Assembly: GCA_041485905.1 (NCBI GenBank)
Contig: JBGPKK010000035.1
Coordinates: forward strand, 1-34,759
From: JAHFUI01 sp041485905
GTDB lineage: Bacteria; Acidobacteriota; Vicinamibacteria; Vicinamibacterales; CAVVIG01
DNA length: 34,759 nucleotides
Direction of reading: 5' to 3'
The translations under genes were made by a program, and so were the position numbers. Below the pieces are notes generated by a model. The model made no database searches and was not told the DNA's origin. It saw nothing but the letters and a program-made list of their open reading frames with translations. Every line of letters starts with the position of its first letter. Position 1 is the first letter of the stretch. Shown here one piece after another: positions 14,401 to 23,079 of the stretch.

Positions 14401-15115
14401 TCCCCCGATTTCCAAAGCGCCCGACCGCATCGCGGGCATGTTCGACGCAATCGCAAGCCGGTACGACCTTCTCAATCATGTGCTGAGCGCCGGGATCGAC
14501 CACCGATGGCGGCGGCGCGCGATTGAAGCGCTTTCGTTGTCGGGCACGGAGCGCGTGCTGGACCTGTGTACCGGCACCGCGGACCTTGCGATTGCCGCGC
14601 GGGCGGCGACGCCGGGGGCCGCGCGAGTCGTGGGCGTCGATTTCGCCGCCGCCATGCTGCGGATTGGCCGCGCCAAGCTCCTGCGCGCGCGCCTGGACGA
14701 TGCGGTGTCGCTCGTCCGTGGCGATGCGACGCGGATTCCCGTCGCGGATCGCGCGGTTGATGCCGTGACGATCGCGTTCGGCATCAGAAATGTGGAGCGG
14801 CCCGCTGCTGCGTGCGAGGAGATTCACCGTGTGCTGCGGCCGGGTGGCAGACTGGCGATCCTCGAGTTTGCGATTCCGACCACGCCCGTGCTGCGGGCCG
14901 CATATCTGGCGTACTTCAGATACGTGCTGCCGCGAGTGGGCAAGCTCGTATCGCGCCACCGCTCCGCGTATGACTACCTGCCCGCCTCGGTCGACAGCTT
15001 CGCTTCACCCGACGAGTTCGTGACCATTCTGCGACAGAGCGGATTTATCGACATTCGCGCCGTCCCGCTGACCTTCGGCGTCGTCTTTATGTATGTGGCT
15101 CGCAGAGGCGAATAG
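14393..15115 (+). CDS. menG: Demethylmenaquinone methyltransferase (UbiE/MenG)
   Basis: SAM-dependent C-methyltransferase for the last step to menaquinone. The motifs are FDAIASRYDLLNHVLSAGID at 17-36, the SAM loop VLDLCTGTADL at 55-65, DAVTIAFGIRNVE and LRPGGRLAILEF, all UbiE/COQ5 signatures. The 240-residue length is usual. The start is TTG at 14393, overlapping ubiX by 8 bp; the first ATG (codon 16) would cut into the conserved FDAIA region, so the upstream start is preferred. This is the last gene of the menaquinone block. Confidence 0.94.
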   Translation: MADPPISKAPDRIAGMFDAIASRYDLLNHVLSAGIDHRWRRRAIEALSLSGTERVLDLCTGTADLAIAARAATPGAARVVGVDFAAAMLRIGRAKLLRARLDDAVSLVRGDATRIPVADRAVDAVTIAFGIRNVERPAAACEEIHRVLRPGGRLAILEFAIPTTPVLRAAYLAYFRYVLPRVGKLVSRHRSAYDYLPASVDSFASPDEFVTILRQSGFIDIRAVPLTFGVVFMYVARRGE

Positions 15116-15150
15116 CAGTCAGAGCTCGAGGCAGGGCAATCATTTCCTTA

Positions 15151-15187
15151 CGAGTCGCTGATTCCGAGTCGCGAGTCCCAAGTCCCC
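15151..15187. repeat. Word-repeat (gagtcgc type) between menG and the TonB-like gene
   Basis: Within the 106-bp gap, cgagtcgc occurs at 15151-15158 and 15165-15172, followed by overlapping gcgagtccc and aagtcccc. The copies are direct and imperfect. A TATACT at about 15201-15206 could be a -10 box for the TonB-like gene but has no convincing -35 partner. Confidence 0.5.
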
Positions 15188-15221
15188 AGCCTTCGACTGG
15201 TATACTCCTTGTAACCTCCTG

Positions 15222-16187
15222 ATGTATCTCGATTTCGACGAATACAGACCCGACATTCAGCCCATCGGGCGGGCGATCTCGTGGCGCGAAGGCGTGCTCA
15301 TCTCGATCATCGTGCACTTGATTGTGGTGATCGCCATCCTGCTGCTGCCTCGGTTCTTCCCGTATGACGCCGAGGCGGCACGACAGCGGGCGTTACTGGC
15401 GCCGCAAGCCAACGACCTGGTGCCCCGGTTTGTGTTCGTGCAGCCGCGAGTCGATCCCACCGCGCCCAAACCCCCCGATCGCGGTGAGGCGTCGGACAAG
15501 GACCGCATGGCGCGGACGCCGCTGCAATCGCCGAAACTGCCCGATCCGCTGCCGTTCTCGCGCGGCAATTCCCCGGAGCGCGTGGAAAGCGTGGAACCGC
15601 CGGCTGCGCGCGGCCAGGGCCCGCGACCCGATCCGGCGGAAGGCCGGCAGGCAGAGAACAGGCCAGCGGACGTGGCAGGAGATACGACATCACAACTGAA
15701 GTTGCCCGAGTCGCCCTCGTCGCTGCAGTTCCCGACGCGTCCGCCCTCCGCGCAGAACGGTCGCACGGCTCCGGGCGGTGGATTGGGCGACGCGCTGAGA
15801 AATCTCCAGCGCTTCGTGGAGCACGACACGTTCGATAACCCGCAAGGCGGTGGCGGTCAGTTCGGCCCCGAAATCCAGTTCGATACCAAGGGCGTCGAAT
15901 TCGGTCCGTGGATTCGACGGTTCATCGCGCAGGTGAAGAGCAACTGGCTCATTCCGTACGCCGCGATGAGCTCGAGGGGACACGTCGTGATCACGTTCAA
16001 CGTGCACAAGAACGGAACGATCACCGATCTCGCGGTGAAGGAGCCGTCGCAGATCGATCCGTTCAACCACGCCGCCTTCGGGGCGCTGTCGGCGTCCAAT
16101 CCGACGCAGCCGCTGCCCACGGAGTATCCGTCCGACAAAGCCTTTTTCACCGTCACGTTCTTCTACAACGAATCGCCGCCGCGGTGA
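15222..16187 (+). CDS. TonB-like energy-transducing protein
   Basis: 321-residue inner-membrane protein that probably spans the periplasm. A single membrane helix lies at residues 24-43 after a short cytoplasmic start. A long Pro/Arg-rich, low-complexity periplasmic region follows (about 55-200). The C-terminus is a TonB/TolA-type domain (about 228-320): FIAQVKSNWLIPYAAMSSRGHVVITFNVHKNG (partly quoted) and the terminal FFTVTFFYNE strand. It may power one of the TonB-dependent receptors encoded at 19699-30143, but ExbB/ExbD are not in the window. A TolA-like role is an alternative. Confidence 0.82.
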   Translation: MYLDFDEYRPDIQPIGRAISWREGVLISIIVHLIVVIAILLLPRFFPYDAEAARQRALLAPQANDLVPRFVFVQPRVDPTAPKPPDRGEASDKDRMARTPLQSPKLPDPLPFSRGNSPERVESVEPPAARGQGPRPDPAEGRQAENRPADVAGDTTSQLKLPESPSSLQFPTRPPSAQNGRTAPGGGLGDALRNLQRFVEHDTFDNPQGGGGQFGPEIQFDTKGVEFGPWIRRFIAQVKSNWLIPYAAMSSRGHVVITFNVHKNGTITDLAVKEPSQIDPFNHAAFGALSASNPTQPLPTEYPSDKAFFTVTFFYNESPPR

Positions 16188-16261
16188 CTCGTTCGCAGCA
16201 GCTCGGACTTCTCATCCTGCTCGTCATCTTTGGTGTCTACGTGTTCCTGCGGCTCCGATAG
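16184..16261 (+). CDS. 25-residue single-pass membrane microprotein
   Basis: A GTG at 16184 overlaps the TonB-like gene's stop (GTGA) and opens a 25-codon frame ending with TAG at 16259-16261. The product starts MTRSQQ, has one hydrophobic helix (about residues 7-21, LGLLILLVIFGVYVF) and ends in LRLR. Stop-start overlap and clean N-in/C-basic topology argue for a real gene, but it is too short to prove by sequence alone. It could be a small subunit stabilising the TonB-like protein. Confidence 0.45.
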   Translation: MTRSQQLGLLILLVIFGVYVFLRLR

Positions 16262-16291
16262 CCCGGCTCACCAACTGCCCGACACCACGCG

Positions 16292-16358
16292 AACACAATG
16301 GACACAAAGGTTTAGGCCTACAGGATTCATCCTTTGTGTCCTTCGTGTCCTTTGTGTT
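16292..16358. repeat. Word-repeat hairpin (gacacaaagg type) before miaA
   Basis: The left side carries aacacaatgg and gacacaaagg (16292-16310). The right side carries three inverted units, cctttgtgtc, cttcgtgtcc and tttgtgttga (16331-16360). The 11-bp arm ggacacaaagg (16300-16310) pairs perfectly with 16331-16341, and the right side has one more unit than the left. The word is related to the element at 6591-6672 (acacgaag). Confidence 0.75.
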
Positions 16359-16389
16359 GACGAAGCAGTTGCTCCGGTTAATCTGAGAC

Positions 16390-17337
16390 GTGGAGTCGAG
16401 ACCGCTCGTCGTCGCGATTCTCGGACCGACCGCCACCGGCAAGAGCGCGCTGGCGCTCGCGCTGGCCGAACGGTACGGCGGCGAGATCATCAATTGCGAC
16501 TCCACCGCGGTTTACCGGGGCTTCGACATCGGGACAGACAAAGTGCCGATCGCAGAGCGCCGCGCCGTTCCGCATCACCTCATCGACATCGTCGAGCCCA
16601 CGGGCGAATACACCGCGGCCCAGTACGCGCAGGACGGGGCAGCCGTCATTCGGGCGGTGCACGCGCGCGGCGGACTGCCCTTTGTCGTCGGCGGCACGGG
16701 CTTCTATTTCCGCGTCCTGACGCGGGGACTCTTTCCCGGTCCCGGGCGGGACGTCGCCCTGCGGGCCCGACTGGAAGCGATCGCGGACCGGCGTGGTGTC
16801 GCCGCGCTTCACCGCTTGCTCACGCGGGTGGACGCGGCGTCGGCCGTGCGCATTCAGCCTCGTGACGGGAAACGGATGGTCCGGGCCCTGGAGGTGTTTT
16901 TTCTGACCGGGCGGCCGTTGACCGCGCATTTCGCGGACACCCGATCGCCGCTTCCCGATGTCGATTTTCTGCCGATCGGTGTCCGGCTGCCTGCCGCCCA
17001 GATCTCAGAACGCGTGGTGCGACGCGTGGACGAACAGTTTGCGCGTGGACTGCTCGAAGAGATTCGCGGACTTCTGGCCCGTGGCGTACCCGAAAGTGCC
17101 AGGGCGTTGGGCGGCCTGGTCTACCGCCAGGCGCTCGAGCATCTGCAGGGCGTGCGGGACGAGACCTCCACGCGCGTTCTGATCGCCCAGGAGAACCGTC
17201 ATTACGCCAGGCGCCAGTTGATCTGGTTCCGCAAAGAGCCTAATCTAATCTGGCTCGACGGTCCCGGCGAGTCGGCCGCGACGCTCGCCGCCGCATGCCG
17301 CTTGATCGATGACAACGTAGGACAACGTAAAACGTAG
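16390..17337 (+). CDS. miaA: tRNA dimethylallyltransferase MiaA
   Basis: Adds the dimethylallyl group to A37 of tRNAs reading UNN codons. The P-loop is GPTATGKSA (12-20), then NCDSTAVYRGFDIGTDK, HHLIDIVEPTGEYTAAQYAQD and VVGGTGFYFRVLTRG, all MiaA hallmarks. The C-terminal RRQLIWFRKEP tRNA-binding motif is present. 315 residues is normal. The start is GTG at 16390, right behind a repeat hairpin. The last codons (VGQRKT) are read from the beginning of the next word-repeat element. Confidence 0.95.
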   Translation: MESRPLVVAILGPTATGKSALALALAERYGGEIINCDSTAVYRGFDIGTDKVPIAERRAVPHHLIDIVEPTGEYTAAQYAQDGAAVIRAVHARGGLPFVVGGTGFYFRVLTRGLFPGPGRDVALRARLEAIADRRGVAALHRLLTRVDAASAVRIQPRDGKRMVRALEVFFLTGRPLTAHFADTRSPLPDVDFLPIGVRLPAAQISERVVRRVDEQFARGLLEEIRGLLARGVPESARALGGLVYRQALEHLQGVRDETSTRVLIAQENRHYARRQLIWFRKEPNLIWLDGPGESAATLAAACRLIDDNVGQRKT

Positions 17338-17422
17338 AACGGAAAACGCAAAGGGTCCAGGGATCCGAGCGCTTTACGTTTGACGTTTTCGTCTACGTTT
17401 TCCGTTTTACGTTTTCCGTTTA
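17314..17422. repeat. Word-repeat hairpin (aacgtaaaacg type) between miaA and deoB
   Basis: The left half (17314-17353) repeats aacgta, aaaacg and gaacggaaaacg. The right half (17371-17422) repeats the inverse words tttacgtt, gacgttttc, ctacgttttcc and gttttacg. Several alternative pairings are possible, making an imperfect stem-loop that fills the gap. It begins inside the last codons of miaA and ends 3 bp before the GTG start of deoB. Confidence 0.75.
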
Positions 17423-17425
17423 CTC

Positions 17426-18601
17426 GTGCCTTCCTTCACCCGCGCCATCGTCATCGTCATGGACAGCGTTGGCATCGGCGAATTGCCGGATGCGTCGACG
17501 TACGGCGACGAGGGGAGTAACACGCTCGGCAACATCGCACGCAGAGTGCCGCTGAAAATCCCGACGCTCCGCCGTCTCGGTCTGGGACGTGTCGCCGCCA
17601 TTGGCGAGCCTCCTCCGCCGGTATCGCCGGCGGCGGCGGTGGGCCGGATGGCGGAGGCGTCGGCCGGCAAGGATTCGGTCACCGGTCATTGGGAGATGAT
17701 GGGCATCGTGCTCAGCCATCCGTTTCCCGTCTTTCCGCACGGTTTTTCGCCGGATATTATTCAAGACTTCTCCCGGCAGACGGGGCGCGGCGTCATCGGC
17801 AACAAGGCCGCATCCGGCACAGAAATCATCGACGAGCTCGGGCCCGAGCACATGCGCACCGGGTCGTTGATCGTCTACACGTCGGCGGACAGTGTGTTTC
17901 AGATTGCGGCGCACGAGGATGTGGTGCCGGTGCCCGAGCTCTATCGCGCCTGTGAGATCGCGTACAAACTGGTCGGAGAAGGACTAGGGGTCGGACGCGT
18001 CATCGCGCGTCCGTTCGTCGGTCGGCCCGGGGGGTTCAAGCGGACCGCCAACCGCCACGATTACGCGCTGCCGCCCGCGGGTGAGACGCTGCTGGATCGA
18101 GCGAAGGCGGCGGGGTTGCCCGTCGTGGCCATCGGCAAGATCGAGGATCTGTTCGCCGGCCGCGGCATCACGCACGCCATCCACACCGCGAGCGACGATG
18201 ACGGAATGGATCACGTCGAACGACAGATGACACAGGTGGGCCGCGGATTGATCTTCGTCAACCTCGTCGACTTCGACACGGTCTACGGCCATCGCAACGA
18301 CGTCGAAGGCTACGCCGGCAACCTCGAGCGGTTCGATCGCCGTCTCGCCGGCCTGCTGCCACGACTGAGCGAGGGCGACATACTGGTCGTCACCGCCGAT
18401 CACGGCAACGATCCGACGACGCCGGGCACGGACCACGCGCGCGAGTACGTCCCGCTCCTCGTCGCAGGTGCGCACGTCCGCGCCGGCGCGGACCTGGGCA
18501 CACGACGCACGTTCGCGGATCTGGGGCAGACCCTCGCGGAGGTCTTCGACGTCGGCCGCCTCGCGCACGGCACGAGCTTCCGTGGGGAGATCACGGCATG
18601 A
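17426..18601 (+). CDS. deoB: Phosphopentomutase DeoB
   Basis: Mn-dependent mutase that interconverts ribose-1-P or deoxyribose-1-P with the 5-phosphate in nucleoside salvage. The 391-residue protein has VMDSVGIGELPDA (metal Asp13), AGKDSVTGHWE with Thr86 at the phospho-threonine site, VDFDTVYGHRND and the C-terminal VTADHGNDPTTPGTDH metal motif. The start is GTG. Its stop overlaps the dGTPase-like gene's ATG by 4 bp, and both belong to nucleotide metabolism. Confidence 0.95.
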   Translation: MPSFTRAIVIVMDSVGIGELPDASTYGDEGSNTLGNIARRVPLKIPTLRRLGLGRVAAIGEPPPPVSPAAAVGRMAEASAGKDSVTGHWEMMGIVLSHPFPVFPHGFSPDIIQDFSRQTGRGVIGNKAASGTEIIDELGPEHMRTGSLIVYTSADSVFQIAAHEDVVPVPELYRACEIAYKLVGEGLGVGRVIARPFVGRPGGFKRTANRHDYALPPAGETLLDRAKAAGLPVVAIGKIEDLFAGRGITHAIHTASDDDGMDHVERQMTQVGRGLIFVNLVDFDTVYGHRNDVEGYAGNLERFDRRLAGLLPRLSEGDILVVTADHGNDPTTPGTDHAREYVPLLVAGAHVRAGADLGTRRTFADLGQTLAEVFDVGRLAHGTSFRGEITA

Positions 18602-19635
18602 CCATTCGCGAGCAGCTCGAGGCGCGCGAGCGCGAGATCCTGGCGCCGCAGGCGGCCAGAAGCGCCGAGTCGCGTGGTCGTCTCCGTCCCGAGGCCGAGG
18701 ACGCGGTCCGTCCCGCCTTTCAGCGCGACCGCGATCGGATCATTCACTGCAAGGCGTTTCGACGGCTGAAGCATAAGACGCAGGTGTTTTTCGCGCCGAC
18801 CGGCGATCACTACCGCACGCGTCTCACGCACACGCTGGAGGTCTCGCAGATTGCCCGTACGATCGCGAAGGTCCTGCGTCTGCACGAGGAGCTCACCGAG
18901 GCCATCACGCTCGGGCACGATCTGGGTCACACGCCGTTTGGCCACGCCGGCGAGCGGGTCATCGACCGCCTGATGCCGGGCGGCTTCAGCCACTACGAGC
19001 AAAGCCTGCGGATCGTCGACATCCTGGAGAACGACGGCCGCGGCTTGAACCTGACCTGGGAAGTGCGCGACGGCATCGCGAAGCACTCGAAGGGGAAGTC
19101 TGGCGCCCCGGTCGCCATGAGTGACGCGCTGCGCGCGAGCACGATGGAAGGGCAGATCATGCGCGTCGCCGATCTCATCGCCTACGTGAACCACGACATC
19201 GACGATGCGACGCGTGCGGGCCTGCTGCGGCCGGAGGACCTGCCGCCGGAGCCCGTCCGGACTCTGGGAAACTCTTCATCCGCACGCATCGGGGCGCTGG
19301 TCACAGACGTCGTCACCGAAACGCTCGCCGGCGGCATGACCGACATCCGCATGAGCCAGCCGGTGCTGCAGGCCGTGCTCGATCTGCGCAGCTTTCTGTT
19401 TGACGCGGTGTACGAAAACACGATCGCAACGGCGGAGTTCAAGAAGGCGTCCGGCATTCTCTCCGGCCTGTGGGAAAAAGTCTGCGAGCGCCCGGACGAG
19501 TTCCTCGACCGGCGGACGATCGAGCAGGAAGGCACCGATGCGGCGGCCCGGGACTTCGTCGCGGGCATGACCGACCGCTACGCGGTGCGCCTGTTCGAGC
19601 AGCTGTTCATTCCCAAGCCCTGGGCCATAGAGTGA
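18598..19635 (+). CDS. dgt: dGTPase-like HD-domain dNTP triphosphohydrolase
   Basis: Hydrolyses dNTPs to deoxynucleosides and triphosphate. The HD metal set is visible: His78 in RTRLTHTLEVSQIA, His107-Asp108 in TLGHDLGHTPFGHAGE, and an Asp in VADLIAYVNHDIDDA. The N-terminal RDRIIHCKAFRRLKHKTQVF is also diagnostic. 345 residues fits the shorter dGTPase-like family rather than E. coli Dgt (505). deoB upstream, coupled by ATGA, recycles deoxyribose phosphates, so the pair may balance dNTP pools. Confidence 0.93.
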   Translation: MTIREQLEAREREILAPQAARSAESRGRLRPEAEDAVRPAFQRDRDRIIHCKAFRRLKHKTQVFFAPTGDHYRTRLTHTLEVSQIARTIAKVLRLHEELTEAITLGHDLGHTPFGHAGERVIDRLMPGGFSHYEQSLRIVDILENDGRGLNLTWEVRDGIAKHSKGKSGAPVAMSDALRASTMEGQIMRVADLIAYVNHDIDDATRAGLLRPEDLPPEPVRTLGNSSSARIGALVTDVVTETLAGGMTDIRMSQPVLQAVLDLRSFLFDAVYENTIATAEFKKASGILSGLWEKVCERPDEFLDRRTIEQEGTDAAARDFVAGMTDRYAVRLFEQLFIPKPWAIE

Positions 19636-19642
19636 GCCCGGC

Positions 19643-19680
19643 ATCTGGTCATTGGGTAATCTGGCGATCTGGTAATCGAA
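19643..19680. repeat. Word-repeat (atctggtaat type) between convergent genes
   Basis: The words atctggtcat (19643-19652), gtaatctgg (19657-19665) and gatctggtaat (19667-19677) are imperfect direct copies. They occupy the gap between the dGTPase-like gene and the convergently transcribed receptor gene. No terminator-type hairpin with a T-tract is seen. Confidence 0.5.
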
Positions 19681-19698
19681 GCTCACGCCCCCCGGTCT

Positions 19699-22600
19699 TC
19701 AGAAACTCGCGCGAAGCACGAATTGCACCTGTCGAGCGGGGGTGGCCGCTTCGGTAGTCGTACCGAACTGCGGTGTGTTGACGAACCGGTTCGGCGTCCC
19801 GAGGTTCGCCGTGTTGAACGCGTTGAATACTTCGACCCGGAAGTCGAGACTCTGCCTTCCCGAGCCCAGAGGGATCTGCCGCTGGATCGAGATGTCGGCC
19901 TTGCTGAGCCCGGGGCCGACCATGCTGTTTCGCCCGGCGGTGCCAAAGGTAAAGGCGGGCGGCGTGACGAACCGGGCGGTGTTGAACCAATGGTCTGCGT
20001 TCTGCTGGTCGGAGGGAAGGTCCGGCGAGACGCCCGGGACGAGGTTGGCGCGGATGGGATTCACGTTGAGCAGCGAGCCGGCGTTCGCGGTGTCGCCGAA
20101 GACGCCGATGGTGAAGGGGAATCCACTTTGCGCCTGGTAGATCATGGCGATTTGCCAATCGCCCGCGACCGCACGTATCCACTGCGTCAGCGCGCTCTCG
20201 CCCCCGGACCGACGCGCGCTGAAGGGCACGCGGTAGATGAGGCTGCTGACGAATCGATGGCGCACGTCGCAGCCGGCAGGCCCCCACTCGAGGTCGGGAT
20301 GGAAGCTGTCCTGCGGCACTTCCGACTCAAAGGCCGGTGAACGGAACGCGGGCGCGTCCGTCAGGCTGTCGGCGTACGTGTAACTGGCCAGAAAGCTGAG
20401 CCCGCGGGAAAACGATCGCTTGGCGAGGATCCATCCCGAGTTGTACTGCGACCGGCCGGTGCTCTCGAGCAGGTTGATCGGACCTACTGGGAACGTGAGG
20501 CTGGCGATCGACACGTCGGCAGGCACTCCGGTGAGCTCAGTGCCGGGCACGAACGTGATGGTCTGATTGGGCCGTCGCGGCTGGACGCCTCCGGGGCCAG
20601 GCTGCGCGTTGTTGACCAGTCGGGAGCGATCGAGGTTCCGTCCCCAGGTGCCAAGGTACCCCACCTGCACCATCGTCGTTGGGCCAAGCTGCCGCTCGAA
20701 GCTGGCGCTCGCCTGCTGGATCATCGGAATCTGCAGATGCGTGTCGATGGCGGTGAAACTGACCAATGTCTTCCCGAGGACCGGCGGCGCGAAGCCGAAT
20801 CCATTGATGCTCGGCGTGAGCGTATTGCTGACCTGAATCTCGGGAAACACCAGCGGCACGTTGTGCACCTGGTTGCACCAGAGGTTCATATCCGGATACG
20901 AGTAGAAGACTCCGTAACCGCCCCGTATCACGTGGCGGTGGCTGCCCGGCGACCACGCGGCGCCGAGGCGCGGCGCAAAGTTGTTCTTGTCGGTGTAGAC
21001 CAGCCCCGCCGGGTATCCGTTCTGGCCGCCGACGAAGGCCACGGGCTTCCCATCGACCCAATCCAGGTTCGTCAGAATCTTGTTGATGTCGGTCAGAGGC
21101 GATTGCAGCTCGTATCGAAGCCCGGCGTTCACGGTCAAGCTCGTCGTCGCCCGCCAATCGTCCTGCACGTACCCATCGAACGACGTCTGGCGCATGTTCA
21201 TCGATGGCGTGCCCGCCTGGCGCTGGGCGAGCGCGGGCGTGCCCAGCAGGAAACTCGCCAGGCCGTCGCCGGTGCCGTCGGTGAGGGACGTCTGGCTCGT
21301 CAGGCCGGGAGTGAATTGAAAGTAACCGCGGTTCTGAAAGAAGCCCAGCATGTCCCAGACGAACCGGCGCACGTCGCCGCCGAAACGGATTTGATGGGTG
21401 CCCCTGGTCCACGTCAGTCGCTCGGCGACCTGGAAGTTTGTGTTCCAGTAAAAGCAGGGGGTGCAGAGCAGTGAGTCGCCGATCCCGCTATAGCCCTGGA
21501 CGTCGAAGCGGGGCAGGCCGTAGGCATCGGCTCCGCCGAACCCGACGCCGGGAATCCCGAGCTGCGACACCAGATCCGCACCGCCGGAGGATTCACCAGA
21601 GCGATGGAGTCGCATGCGAGCCAGCCCGAACCGGGCTTCGCTGACGAGCCGCGGCGAAATGGGCTGGATCGCGGTAAACGTGAAGTTCTGTACTCGGTTG
21701 TCGTGAAAGGCTCCGAAACCCGGCAGGTTCTCCGGTGTGTACCCGCTCTCGTTACTCAGGCTGTACCGACCAAAGACGGAGGCGCCGTGTTCCCACGAAT
21801 GATCGAGGCGCAGGTTGACTTGATCGGTATTGAGCGCCTGGCTGCGCGTATCGAGGTAGTTGTTGGTCGATCCTGAAAGATTGGGCAACGGGACGAACTG
21901 GCTCAGGACCGAGCGGGCGACCGGGTTGATCCGGTTCAGCGGGATCTGGTTGTTCGGAAACTGCGTTCGGATGAACTGCGGATTCGAGGGACTGGACGGC
22001 TTGCCGGGATCGAATGCCGGGTTCGCCCTCGTGGTCGCGGGATCGTAGATCGGGGCGCCGCCGCTGAAGTCGCCGAGGCGTGACGCGGCCGATGGCACGC
22101 TCATGATGTTCGATTGCCCCTGCGAGCTCCGGAAGCCTTCGAATGCCGCGAAGAAAAACGTCCGCCGGCCAGCCGGCCCGCCCAGGGTGCCGCCGTACTG
22201 GTTCTGCGAAAAGGGGGGAAGCTCGTCCGGGTTGGTGAACAGCGGTGCGTCGAACGCGCTGTTCCGCAGGTACTCGTACACCGAGCCGCCCAGATTGAGC
22301 GCGCCCGACTTGGTGACCACGTTCACCTGCCCCGTGCCGGCGCCGCCCAGTTCCGCCGAATAGGTGCCCGTTTGAATCTGGAACTCCCGGATACTGTCCG
22401 GCGGCAGACTGATGACGTATGTGTTGAAGCTCGGATCCGTGTTGGTCGTCCCATCGAGCAGGAACAGGTTGGCGTTGGGCCGTCCTCCGCTGATCGTGAC
22501 CGCGGAGCCCTGGCCCGGTCGCCAGTACAGCGCGCTGCTGTCGCCCATTTGCGCGCCATGCGACATGTGGACGCCCGGGACGAGCAGCGCGAGGTCGAGG

Positions 22601-23040
22601 AACTGCCGGCCGTTGAGCGGGAGGTCGGCCACCTGCTTCTGATCGATGACCTCGCCAACGGCCATGTCGTTTGCATGCAACAGGGGAATGGTCTCCGCGA
22701 CCTCAACGCGCTCGGCCACACCGGCCGGATGGAGCGTCACGTCCAGCCGTACGCGCTGATTCACTTCCAGACGCACGTCCATCTGCCGGCGCTCGAAACC
22801 TGCCAGTTCGAACGTCAGCCGATACTCGCCGGGTTGCAGGCCCGGAAACTCGAACGCACCGTCCGCTCCAGTCGTACCCGTCCGCGTGAGGGCGCTTTGC
22901 GTTTGGGCCACCGTCACCGTGGTGCCGGGAACGACCAGACGCTGGTCGTCTCGAACCGTGCCACCAAGCGAGCCGGTGTTGCCCTGAGCCAGCGCCACGG
23001 CAGACGACATCAGAAGCACGCCAACGATCATCACCGGCAC
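19699..23040 (-). CDS. TonB-dependent receptor with carboxypeptidase-regulatory-like domain (Oar type), 1113 aa
   Basis: Outer-membrane receptor/transporter. A signal peptide (residues 1-18, ending ALAQ) is followed by a carboxypeptidase-D regulatory-like beta sandwich (about 22-110). The plug-like segment has LPLNGRQFLDLALLVPGV, FLLDGTTNTDPSFN and VNVVTKSG. The rest is a very long beta barrel ending in phenylalanine (LRASF). Size and domain order match the large Oar/SusC-like receptors common in Acidobacteriota. The start may be GTG 23040, GTG 23034 or ATG 23031; an in-frame TAG at 23044-23046 rules out anything earlier. It is divergent from the HTH regulator across an AT-rich 113-bp gap. 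The ligand is unknown. Confidence 0.92.
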   Translation of the reverse strand: MPVMIVGVLLMSSAVALAQGNTGSLGGTVRDDQRLVVPGTTVTVAQTQSALTRTGTTGADGAFEFPGLQPGEYRLTFELAGFERRQMDVRLEVNQRVRLDVTLHPAGVAERVEVAETIPLLHANDMAVGEVIDQKQVADLPLNGRQFLDLALLVPGVHMSHGAQMGDSSALYWRPGQGSAVTISGGRPNANLFLLDGTTNTDPSFNTYVISLPPDSIREFQIQTGTYSAELGGAGTGQVNVVTKSGALNLGGSVYEYLRNSAFDAPLFTNPDELPPFSQNQYGGTLGGPAGRRTFFFAAFEGFRSSQGQSNIMSVPSAASRLGDFSGGAPIYDPATTRANPAFDPGKPSSPSNPQFIRTQFPNNQIPLNRINPVARSVLSQFVPLPNLSGSTNNYLDTRSQALNTDQVNLRLDHSWEHGASVFGRYSLSNESGYTPENLPGFGAFHDNRVQNFTFTAIQPISPRLVSEARFGLARMRLHRSGESSGGADLVSQLGIPGVGFGGADAYGLPRFDVQGYSGIGDSLLCTPCFYWNTNFQVAERLTWTRGTHQIRFGGDVRRFVWDMLGFFQNRGYFQFTPGLTSQTSLTDGTGDGLASFLLGTPALAQRQAGTPSMNMRQTSFDGYVQDDWRATTSLTVNAGLRYELQSPLTDINKILTNLDWVDGKPVAFVGGQNGYPAGLVYTDKNNFAPRLGAAWSPGSHRHVIRGGYGVFYSYPDMNLWCNQVHNVPLVFPEIQVSNTLTPSINGFGFAPPVLGKTLVSFTAIDTHLQIPMIQQASASFERQLGPTTMVQVGYLGTWGRNLDRSRLVNNAQPGPGGVQPRRPNQTITFVPGTELTGVPADVSIASLTFPVGPINLLESTGRSQYNSGWILAKRSFSRGLSFLASYTYADSLTDAPAFRSPAFESEVPQDSFHPDLEWGPAGCDVRHRFVSSLIYRVPFSARRSGGESALTQWIRAVAGDWQIAMIYQAQSGFPFTIGVFGDTANAGSLLNVNPIRANLVPGVSPDLPSDQQNADHWFNTARFVTPPAFTFGTAGRNSMVGPGLSKADISIQRQIPLGSGRQSLDFRVEVFNAFNTANLGTPNRFVNTPQFGTTTEAATPARQVQFVLRASF

Positions 23041-23079
23041 ACTCTAGTTGCCGGCCACCTGAACAGCAATAGTGCAGAA

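Noticed and set aside
15201..15206. TATACT as promoter of the TonB-like gene
   Set aside because: No -35-like hexamer at 16-18 bp; too weak to list as its own feature.
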